Of a stretch of DNA of 12,643 nucleotides, positions 7,197-12,643 are shown one piece after another. This stretch comes from an uncultured Opitutaceae bacterium. GTDB lineage: Bacteria > Verrucomicrobiota > Verrucomicrobiia > Opitutales > Opitutaceae. The stretch spans positions 1 to 12,643 of the forward strand of contig CAKZMS010000515.1 in the NCBI GenBank assembly GCA_937128785.1, in the 5' to 3' direction. Under the pieces are notes generated by a model, which saw only the letters and a program-made list of their open reading frames with translations, searched no databases and was not told the DNA's origin. The translations under genes were made by a program, and so were the position numbers. Within the stretch, counting starts at the first letter, position 1. The number at the start of each line of letters is the position of its first letter.

Positions 7197-7808
7197 TTAG
7201 AAGCGGGAGTAGAACTCAACGATCAGCTGTTCGTTGATGTCCTGAGTCATCTCCTCGCGGGTGGGCAGGCGGTTGACCGTGCCGGTGTAGGTTTCGGCAT
7301 TGAGGGACATCCAACCGGGGACGTTGCGGGCTCGGGTCTCTTCGAGATTGCGGGTGGCAATCTGACGGGAAGTCGGGGTGTCCTTGATCATGATCTCGTC
7401 GCCTTCCTTCACGGTGAAGCTGGCGATGTCGACCTTGCCCCCGTTCACGCGGACGTGACCGTGGTTGACGAGCTGACGCGCAGCCGCCCGGGTCTTGGCG
7501 AAACCGAGGGAGTAGACCGCGCTGTCGAGACGGGTCTCGAGGAGCTGGAGGAAACGCTCACCGGTAACACCCTTTTCGCGCTTGGCCTTTTCAAAGGTGC
7601 GGCGGAACTGGCGTTCGAGCAGGCCGTAAACGTAGCGAAGCTTCTGCTTCTCGTTGAGGCCAATGGCGTATTCCGACATCTTGCGGCGGAGACGCGGGCC
7701 GTGCTGCCCGGGCGGATACGAACGACGTTCGTAAGCTTTGGTGGCGCCAAACAGCGGCTGACCGAAGCGGCGGCTGAGGCGGGTGGTGGGTCCAATGTAA
7801 CGAGCCAT
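7197..7808 (-). CDS. rpsD: Small-subunit ribosomal protein uS4
   Basis: A 203-residue uS4, one of the primary 16S rRNA binders that nucleate 30S assembly; in E. coli it also acts as repressor of the alpha operon. It begins MARYIGPTTRLSRRFG and contains YPPGQHGP (31-38). The S4 RNA-binding domain follows at about 91-150 (LETRLDSAVYSLGFAKTRAA, then NHGHVRVNGGKVDI). The protein ends in the typical LIVEFYSRF. No zinc-binding cysteines are present, so it is of the cysteine-free (C-minus) type. It sits between rpsK (49 bp upstream) and rpoA (42 bp downstream). The leader TTAAGAATTACACTCC before ATG lacks a Shine-Dalgarno. Whether it autoregulates this operon cannot be read from the sequence; I saw no obvious S4-binding pseudoknot. 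Confidence 0.98.
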   Translation of the reverse strand: MARYIGPTTRLSRRFGQPLFGATKAYERRSYPPGQHGPRLRRKMSEYAIGLNEKQKLRYVYGLLERQFRRTFEKAKREKGVTGERFLQLLETRLDSAVYSLGFAKTRAAARQLVNHGHVRVNGGKVDIASFTVKEGDEIMIKDTPTSRQIATRNLEETRARNVPGWMSLNAETYTGTVNRLPTREEMTQDINEQLIVEFYSRF

Positions 7809-7857
7809 GGAGTGTAATTCTTAAATGGTTAAAATCTGTGGTGATGCGACGAACCGA

Positions 7858-8427
7858 TCAGACGCGACGGCGCTTGGGCGGACGGCAGCCATTGTGCGGC
7901 ACCGGGGTGACATCGATGATGGAAGTGACTTCCAAGCCGATGGCCTGGATGGCGCGGACGGCGCTGTCGCGACCGAGGCCGGGACCGTTCACCTTGATGA
8001 CCACGTCCTTCAGGCCGTGGGCCATGGCGGCGCGGGCCGCATTCTGCGAAACGACCTGGGCGGCGTAAGCCGTGGACTTGCGGGAACCGCGGAAGTTGCA
8101 CTTACCGGCGCTGGACCAGGAGATAACGTTCCCCTTCTGGTCGGTGATGGAAACGATGGTGTTGTTGAACGAGGCGAGTACGTTGACCACGCCACTCGTG
8201 ACGTTCTTCGAGCCCTTGGCCTTGCGGATCTTGACGGCACCCAGCTCTTCCTTGAGCAGGTCCTCAGCCGTGGGTTGCTTGGGCACACCACCCACCAACT
8301 CCGGGGCCTTCTCGGCGGCGGGAGCCTCGGCGCCTTCGGCACCTTCGGTGGTAGCAGCGGCGACCTCTTCAGGAGCGGCGGCCGGCTTGGTCTCTTCGTT
8401 TTCGGGTTTGGAATTTTCTTCAGCCAT
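7858..8427 (-). CDS. rpsK: Small-subunit ribosomal protein uS11 with acidic N-terminal extension
   Basis: Residues ~66-189 are a full uS11, from [20 protein letters not shown] through [20 protein letters not shown] and [17 protein letters not shown] sequence (here [19 protein letters not shown]) to the standard end [15 protein letters not shown]. uS11 binds the 690/790 loops of 16S rRNA on the 30S platform. The normal length is about 129 residues. Here ~60 residues precede the core and are rich in Ala, Glu and Pro. The ATG at 8427 comes 12 bp after the rpsM stop, with no Shine-Dalgarno. Alternative in-frame starts exist at GTG codons 45 and 48 of the long form, which would give a nearly standard-length protein, so the N-terminus is not certain. 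I keep the long form because its composition matches the bL17 tail and it leaves no unexplained gap after rpsM. Confidence 0.95.
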   Translation of the reverse strand: MAEENSKPENEETKPAAAPEEVAAATTEGAEGAEAPAAEKAPELVGGVPKQPTAEDLLKEELGAVKIRKAKGSKNVTSGVVNVLASFNNTIVSITDQKGNVISWSSAGKCNFRGSRKSTAYAAQVVSQNAARAAMAHGLKDVVIKVNGPGLGRDSAVRAIQAIGLEVTSIIDVTPVPHNGCRPPKRRRV

Positions 8428-8439
8428 GACGGTTTAGAA

Positions 8440-8811
8440 TTATTTCTTGGTTACGCCAACGGTGCGACGCGGGCCCTTGCGGGTTCGGCTGTTGGTCTTG
8501 GTGCGTTGACCGCGAACCGGAAGGCTACGGCGATGACGGAGGCCGCGGTAGCAGCCGATCGCCTGGAGGCGCTTGAGATTGCCGGTGACTTCACGACGGA
8601 GGTCACCTTCGACCACCCACTTGTGCTCGGTGATGCAGTTGAGGACCTGATTGAGTTGTTCCTCATTCAGATCGTGAGCCCGCATATCGGGATCGAGGCC
8701 GGTTTCGGCGACGATTTGATCGGCCCGCTGGGGACCAATGCCGTAAATGTAACGAAGAGCGTAGGAGAGCTTCTTCTTCGGAGGAATATCAACACCAAGT
8801 AGACGTGGCAT
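8440..8811 (-). CDS. rpsM: Small-subunit ribosomal protein uS13
   Basis: A 123-residue uS13, found at the head of the 30S subunit where it contacts 5S rRNA/uL5 bridges and the P-site tRNA. The sequence begins [20 protein letters not shown], continues with the helix-two-turns-helix motif [17 protein letters not shown] (23-39), then GDLRREV and [20 protein letters not shown], and ends in a basic tail [13 protein letters not shown]. Length and motifs are standard. It is separated from map by 56 bp, a gap too short to hold the infA and rpmJ genes that often lie here, and is followed 12 bp later by rpsK. Its leader is pyrimidine/adenine-rich with repeated CCTAAAC and no Shine-Dalgarno. Confidence 0.98.
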   Translation of the reverse strand: MPRLLGVDIPPKKKLSYALRYIYGIGPQRADQIVAETGLDPDMRAHDLNEEQLNQVLNCITEHKWVVEGDLRREVTGNLKRLQAIGCYRGLRHRRSLPVRGQRTKTNSRTRKGPRRTVGVTKK

Positions 8812-8867
8812 AATGGAAGTTTGGTTTAGGGAAGTTTAGGAGAGTGAAATTTGAAAAGGGAGAGCGT

Positions 8868-9668
8868 TCAGCCAGTGGCGTGAACGGTAACGGGGGAATC
8901 GAATCGGGGGATCGTGAGGATCTCCGGACCTTCTTCGGTGGTGAGCACGGTGTGTTCAAAGTGAGCGGAATCAGCGCCGTCGGCCGTCGTGATGGTCCAG
9001 CCGTCGCGCAAAGTGCGGGTGCGCCAGGAGCCGACATTGACCATCGGTTCGATGGCCAGGGTCATGCCCGGGCGAATGACGTCTCCGGATTTACGGCGGC
9101 CGAAGTTCGGTATCTGCGGCTCCTCATGCATGTGGGCGCCGACACCGTGGCCGACCATGTCGCGAACGACGCCAAATCCATGTTTTTCCACATGGGTTTG
9201 GACCGCGTGGGAGATGTCGCCGATACGATTGCCGACTTTGGCTTGGGCTATCCCAAGGCGAAGGGACTCTTCCGTTACGCGCAGAAGTTTCTGGCGGGCG
9301 CTGGAGGTTTCCCCGACGGGAACGGTCATCGCGTTGTCGCCGATGTAGCCGTTGTATTCAACGACGACGTCGAGGGCGATGATGTCACCGTCATACAGAA
9401 TGCGTTTCAGCGATCCGATGCCGTGGACCACCTCTTCGTTAACCGAGAGGCAGGTATGGGCCGGAAACCGGCGTGAGCCGACTTGGTAACCGTAACACGC
9501 GCTGCGGGCGCCGAGGTCAGCGATCAGGTCGCGGCCAATTTGGTCCAAGTCGTAGGTGGTGATCCCGGGCTTCACACTGTCCTTCAATTTGTAGAGGACA
9601 GTGGAGGCTACCGCACATGCTTCGCGCATTCGCGCGATGGCTGCATCGTTTTTAATCGGGATCGCCAT
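8868..9668 (-). CDS. map: Type I methionine aminopeptidase
   Basis: A 266-residue metalloprotease that removes the initiator methionine from nascent proteins. It has the pita-bread fold with all five metal ligands: D100 and D111 (ALDVVVEYNGYIGDNA), H174 (GHGVGAHMHE), E207 (AIEPM) and E238 (FEHTV). The substrate histidines H82 (VVHGIG) and H181 are also present. There is no N-terminal zinc-finger extension, so it is the short type Ia form. Its ATG at 9668 overlaps by one base the TGA of the preceding adk-like gene (TGATG), so it is probably translated by re-initiation from that gene. This coupling is one reason why the degenerate upstream frame may be kept. rpsM follows after 56 bp. Confidence 0.98.
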   Translation of the reverse strand: MAIPIKNDAAIARMREACAVASTVLYKLKDSVKPGITTYDLDQIGRDLIADLGARSACYGYQVGSRRFPAHTCLSVNEEVVHGIGSLKRILYDGDIIALDVVVEYNGYIGDNAMTVPVGETSSARQKLLRVTEESLRLGIAQAKVGNRIGDISHAVQTHVEKHGFGVVRDMVGHGVGAHMHEEPQIPNFGRRKSGDVIRPGMTLAIEPMVNVGSWRTRTLRDGWTITTADGADSAHFEHTVLTTEEGPEILTIPRFDSPVTVHATG

Positions 9669-10141
9669 CAGGCAGCCATGAGTAGATCGGTCGGGATGAT
9701 GTCCAGACCGAGTGTGCGGTAATGGTTGATGATGGCGGGAGAGACCGAAGTCTCATCGGAGACCGCAACGCCGGTAAGACCGGTGCCGCGAGCGTCGAGC
9801 CATTCATCAAACACTTGAGCTTGGAGCAACGTAGCCGGGAAGTCGCTAAGAACGAATCCCGCATCGGGTTTGCGCATCCAAAACCAGCGTCGGAGGACGC
9901 TCAACAGGGTTTGGTCAGGGACGGGAAGTCCCTGTTCCTGGGCCCGCTTGGCTTGTGCCCCAGCGGGGGTTTGACGCGAAATCTCCTGCCCTATCAGTTG
10001 GGCAGCAGAGACGTGCTCGAAATTCAAAGAACGGGTGCCAGCAGTGAGTGCTGACGGGGCTGATCCGAGGACCAGCAGCTTGGCCTTGGCGGGGCTTGCG
10101 CCCAGCGAAAGGGGCCAGAACGTGGATTCCGCCTCAGCCAA
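9668..10141 (-). CDS. Degenerate adenylate-kinase-like protein (probable pseudoenzyme)
   Basis: A 157-residue protein in the position of adk, between secY and map. It still aligns with adenylate kinase along its length. KLLVLG leads into the P-loop region (21-36). HVSAAQLIGQ (43-52) matches HISTGDMLRA, and AQAKRAQEQGLPVPDQTLL (62-80) matches the NMP-binding helix. GFVLSDFPATLLQAQ (95-109) matches GFLLDGFPRTxxQA, and INHYRTLGL (138-146) resembles the last helix. The catalytic parts are missing. The P-loop reads GSAPSALTAGT, without the GxGKGT lysine. The arginines of DMLR and FPRT are replaced (Ile and Ala103), and the whole LID domain, about 60 residues, is absent. The frame is intact. The start is uncertain: TTG at 10141 is the earliest candidate, 15 bp after the secY stop, and there is no ATG nearby. 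It is probably not an active kinase; a scaffold role or slow decay are both possible. Confidence 0.8.
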   Translation of the reverse strand: MAEAESTFWPLSLGASPAKAKLLVLGSAPSALTAGTRSLNFEHVSAAQLIGQEISRQTPAGAQAKRAQEQGLPVPDQTLLSVLRRWFWMRKPDAGFVLSDFPATLLQAQVFDEWLDARGTGLTGVAVSDETSVSPAIINHYRTLGLDIIPTDLLMAA

Positions 10142-10156
10142 AGTAAAGGGTTATTT

Positions 10157-11662
10157 TTATTGGCCCGAATACTGACGCCAAAGCCAGATCGCGATGCCGA
10201 AGAAGAAGATACTGCCCACCACCGTCAGCAGCTTGGTCACCGCCTCCTGGCTGGCGGCGTCACCGATGGCTCCTTGCCGGGCGCCACCGGCCCGAGCGCG
10301 CACCCGGCCCTTTTTGAGGAAGCCGTCATAGTGACGCTGGAGGAGGAAGGTTTCGATTTGGCGCATGGTATCGAGCACCACGCCCACGGTAATCAACATG
10401 CCCGTGCCACCAAAGAAGATGGCAATGCGTTGCGGCACATTAAGTTCGAAGAGCAACACATCCGGGAACACCGCGATGAAAGTCAGGAAGATCGCGCCCG
10501 CCAGCGTGAGGCGAGTCATGATGAAGTCGAGGAACTTGGCGGTCGGTTCACCCGGACGCACGCCCGGGATGTAGCCGCCATACTTCTTCAAGTCATCGGC
10601 AATCTGGATCGGCTTGAACATGACCGAGACCCAGAAGTAGCTGAAGAACAGGATCAACAGGCCGAAGCTGACGTAGTAGAACCAGTCGCCACGGAGCAGG
10701 TTGTTCGCGAAATCCACGAGGAAGTCCAACTCCAGCGCCGCACCCAATTGGGACAGAATCTGCTGGGGGAACATCAGGATGGCGCTGGCGAAGATGACCG
10801 GCATGACGCCCGAGTAGTTCACCTTGAGCGGCATGAACGAGCTCTGACCGCCCATGACCTTGTTACCGACGACCCGCTTGGCGTATTGCACCGGGATCTT
10901 CCGCTGCCCCTGCACCACCATGACGATACCCATCGTCACGAGGATAAAGAGCGCGAACATGATGAAGCCCTGAGGGAGACCCAGCGTCTGCACGCCGACC
11001 GGCGCGAAGAAGAGCTGGTAGGTGGCCTGCACCGCACCGGGGACGTCCGCGAGAATGCCCACCGTGATCAACAACGAGACCCCGTTACCGATCCCACGCT
11101 GGGTGATCTGCTCACCAAGCCACATCAGCAGCATGGTGCCGGCGGTCATGATGATGACCGACGTGATCAGGAACCACATTTTGCTCACGATCACGATCTC
11201 ACCGTAGGTGTTGATATCGAAACCGGAGAAAAGACGGGCCGGATTCTCGAGGGCGAGAATCAGCAGCGTGCCCTGCACCAAACAGATGAGAACCGTCGCG
11301 TAGCGGGTGTACTGGGTGAGCTTCTGGCGACCCACATCACCCTCTTGCTGCAAACGCGAAAGCGCCGGCACGACGGCCGTCATGAGCTGGAAGATAATGG
11401 ATGCGCTGATGTAGGGCATGATGCCCAGCGCACCGATCGCCCCCTGAATGAGAGCACCACCCGTGAACATGTTCATCATGCCAACGAGCGCCCCATCACC
11501 TGCCGCCGTTTGATCGGCAAAGAATTGCTTGAGAGGGGTCGGATCCAGACCCGGCAACGGCACCACGGCCGCCACCCGGGCGATGAACAACAACGACAAC
11601 GTGTAGAAAATACGTTGCCGAAGTTCAGGGATCTTCAGCGAGTTCGTGAATGCGGAGAACAC
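10157..11662 (-). CDS. secY: Preprotein translocase channel subunit SecY
   Basis: SecY, the channel of the Sec translocon in the inner membrane. All ten canonical membrane segments can be followed: from IPELRQRIFYTLSLLFIARV, the plug region after PLPGLDP, GIMPYISASII and LQQEGDVGRQKLTQYTRYAT (cytoplasmic loop), to GQRKIPVQYAKR, KPIQIADDLKKYGGYIPGVR and GGTGMLITVGVVLDTMRQIE. SecY normally ends shortly after the next motif, FLKKGR. Here about 50 more residues follow: a basic Gly/Ala/Arg-rich stretch, then a strongly hydrophobic segment (about 477-496, LLTVVGSIFFFGIAIWLW) that looks like an eleventh transmembrane helix. Total length is 501 against about 430-460 usually. The start is a GTG giving the typical MFSAFTNSLKIPEL; no Shine-Dalgarno is visible. 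It follows rplO by 85 bp, a spacer holding a heptamer array, and precedes the adk-like gene by 15 bp. Confidence 0.97.
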   Translation of the reverse strand: MFSAFTNSLKIPELRQRIFYTLSLLFIARVAAVVPLPGLDPTPLKQFFADQTAAGDGALVGMMNMFTGGALIQGAIGALGIMPYISASIIFQLMTAVVPALSRLQQEGDVGRQKLTQYTRYATVLICLVQGTLLILALENPARLFSGFDINTYGEIVIVSKMWFLITSVIIMTAGTMLLMWLGEQITQRGIGNGVSLLITVGILADVPGAVQATYQLFFAPVGVQTLGLPQGFIMFALFILVTMGIVMVVQGQRKIPVQYAKRVVGNKVMGGQSSFMPLKVNYSGVMPVIFASAILMFPQQILSQLGAALELDFLVDFANNLLRGDWFYYVSFGLLILFFSYFWVSVMFKPIQIADDLKKYGGYIPGVRPGEPTAKFLDFIMTRLTLAGAIFLTFIAVFPDVLLFELNVPQRIAIFFGGTGMLITVGVVLDTMRQIETFLLQRHYDGFLKKGRVRARAGGARQGAIGDAASQEAVTKLLTVVGSIFFFGIAIWLWRQYSGQ

Positions 11663-11673
11663 GGGGCTTTTTA

Positions 11674-11708
11674 AAATTTCAGAATTCAGATTGCAGAATT
11701 CGGAGCGC
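11674..11708. repeat. Degenerate array of 7-base units (consensus AGAATTC) upstream of secY
   Basis: On the plus strand, consecutive heptamers read AAATTTC, AGAATTC, AGATTGC, AGAATTC, GGAGCGC. Units 2 and 4 are identical and all end in C; the fifth is weak. On the transcribed strand the unit is GAATTCT. The array fills much of the 85-bp rplO-secY spacer and ends about 12 bp before the secY GTG. It has the same architecture as the array at 6099-6133 but a different unit. Confidence 0.6.
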
Positions 11709-11747
11709 GGCAGAGTCGACGACCGCGATCCTCAATCAACCAAGGCC

Positions 11748-12194
11748 TCAGGCGACGATGGCTTCGCCACCGGCAGCTTCGATTTTGGACTTGGCCGATG
11801 CCGAGAACTTGCTGGCCGTGACCTTGATGGCGCGGGTGATTTCACCGTCGCCGAGAACCTTCACATACTTCTCGTCCTTGCGGATGATACCGGCGGCGGC
11901 GAGGCCTTCGGAGTTCACCTCGGTGACGCTGTCATCGAGACGAGCGAGATCGCCGACATTGAGCACGGCGGGCTCGGTGCGGAAACGGGCTTGGTTGAAG
12001 CCGCGGATCGGGAGACGACGGTAGATGGGCATCTGACCACCTTCGAAGCCGATACGGATACCACCGCCGGAGCGGGCGGTCTGGCCCTTGCCACCGCGAC
12101 CGGAAGTCTTGCCGTGGCCATTACCTTCACCGGTGCCGACCCGCTTCTTACGGTGGGTGGCGCCTTTAACGTTTTTGAGTTCGTGGAGTTTCAT
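11748..12194 (-). CDS. rplO: Large-subunit ribosomal protein uL15
   Basis: A 148-residue uL15, a late-assembling 50S protein that contacts several 23S rRNA domains. The N-terminal extended arm is rich in Gly, Lys and Arg (MKLHELKNVKGATHRKKRVG, then GKTSGRGGKGQTARSGG). The globular core contains the conserved GFEGGQMPIYRRLPIRGF (about 49-66) and ends in KIEAAGGEAIVA. Length and motifs are normal. It is 68 bp downstream of rpsE with no rpmD between them, and 85 bp upstream of secY. A TGAGGA motif six bases before the ATG is a plausible Shine-Dalgarno, unusual for this window. Confidence 0.97.
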   Translation of the reverse strand: MKLHELKNVKGATHRKKRVGTGEGNGHGKTSGRGGKGQTARSGGGIRIGFEGGQMPIYRRLPIRGFNQARFRTEPAVLNVGDLARLDDSVTEVNSEGLAAAGIIRKDEKYVKVLGDGEITRAIKVTASKFSASAKSKIEAAGGEAIVA

Positions 12195-12200
12195 TTGGAT

Positions 12201-12206
12201 TCCTCA
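12201..12206 (-). promoter_or_regulatory. Shine-Dalgarno site of rplO
   Basis: The minus strand reads TGAGGA, then six bases, then the ATG at 12194. Together with the hisD site it is the only good ribosome-binding motif among the starts in this window. Confidence 0.5.
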
Positions 12207-12262
12207 GGAGGGTCGCCCCGGAACCATCGTTGGCCCGGGACTCGGATTAAGATTGGATCGGA

Positions 12263-12643
12263 TTAGGCAGCGTCGCCGGTGGCCTTGCGCAGCTCTTTGA
12301 TCGTGGCGAGCACGCGGAGTTGCTTGAGGGCATCGACGGTTGCATTGACCACCGCGAGGTGGTTGCTGGAGCCGAGAGACTTGGTGAGAACGTTATGGAC
12401 ACCGGCCGCCTCGAGGACGGCGCGCACCCCGCCACCGGCGATGAGGCCCGTTCCGGGCGTGGCCGGACGGAGGAGCACCTTGCCGCCATCGGAGTTACCG
12501 CGGGCTTCGTGCGGGATGGTGTCGGCCTTGCTCTCGACCTTGGACCTGTGCTTGCGGGCGCCTTCGGTGCCCTTGCGGATCGCGGCGGGAACTTCGTTGG
12601 CCTTGCCGAGATTGACCCCCACCTGACCTTTGCCGTCACCCAC
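12263..12643 (-). CDS. rpsE: Small-subunit ribosomal protein uS5, C-terminal part
   Basis: About 126 codons of uS5, cut by the right window edge; the true start lies beyond 12643. The visible part starts at [19 protein letters not shown], in the middle of the family signature (VGDGxGxVGxGxGKAxEVP). It then runs through the C-terminal domain with [20 protein letters not shown] and [12 protein letters not shown] to a TAA. uS5 helps form the mRNA entry site and affects decoding accuracy. The missing piece is the N-terminal double-stranded RNA-binding half. rplO follows 68 bp later; rpmD, which often lies between the two, is absent. All visible residues are ordinary for the family. Confidence 0.96.
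   Translation of the reverse strand: MGDGKGQVGVNLGKANEVPAAIRKGTEGARKHRSKVESKADTIPHEARGNSDGGKVLLRPATPGTGLIAGGGVRAVLEAAGVHNVLTKSLGSSNHLAVVNATVDALKQLRVLATIKELRKATGDAA

Noticed and set aside
7825..8802. Plus-strand open frame of 325 codons opposite rpsK and rpsM
   Set aside because: It spans two certain ribosomal protein genes and their spacer; the composition is that of an antisense shadow.
10160..11674. Plus-strand open frame of 504 codons running opposite the whole of secY
   Set aside because: Its translation is a His/Asp/Glu/Arg-rich pattern typical of the antisense of a GC-rich membrane-protein gene; it has no domain or plausible start signal, and secY on the other strand is certain.

Overview
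The window is a GC-rich bacterial chromosomal segment in which every supported gene lies on the minus strand, so transcription runs from high to low coordinates. It contains the end of the spc ribosomal-protein operon and the whole alpha operon, followed by a small metabolic cluster. The organism is most likely a member of the PVC group, with Verrucomicrobiota of the Opitutales/Opitutaceae type as my best guess. This is inferred from the acidic extensions on uS11 and bL17, the atypical SecY, the degenerate adk gene, the missing rpmD/infA/rpmJ and the scarcity of Shine-Dalgarno motifs. No 16S or other formal marker is present, so the placement is an inference.

Layout in order of transcription: rpsE (5' end outside the window), rplO, secY, a short degenerate adenylate-kinase-like gene, map, rpsM, rpsK, rpsD, rpoA, rplQ, then a strong rho-independent terminator at 5301-5333. 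After it come a 75-residue membrane/zinc-ribbon protein, guaA (GMP synthase), an exported protein resembling the LolA/outer-membrane lipoprotein-sorting fold, and three histidine biosynthesis genes, hisD, hisC and hisB (only the first 34 codons of hisB are inside). The his genes are not preceded by hisG here, so the pathway appears to be split in this genome.

The ribosomal block supplies ribosomal proteins, the RNA polymerase alpha subunit, the SecY translocon channel and methionine aminopeptidase, the usual co-expressed translation/secretion set. guaA and the his genes are connected only loosely, through purine and histidine supply. No intergenic gap exceeds about 170 bp. Two of these gaps (between secY and rplO, and between rplQ and rpoA) each hold a short degenerate array of 7-base units.

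Most of the window is ordinary housekeeping DNA; I see no phage, CRISPR, IS element, toxin or defence system. The most interesting item is the adk-position gene at 9668-10141. It keeps the adenylate kinase scaffold but has lost the P-loop lysine, the substrate-binding arginines and the whole LID domain, so it looks like a retained pseudoenzyme. Next come the heptamer arrays, the extra C-terminal membrane segment of SecY, the acidic tails on uS11 and bL17, and the near absence of Shine-Dalgarno sequences.
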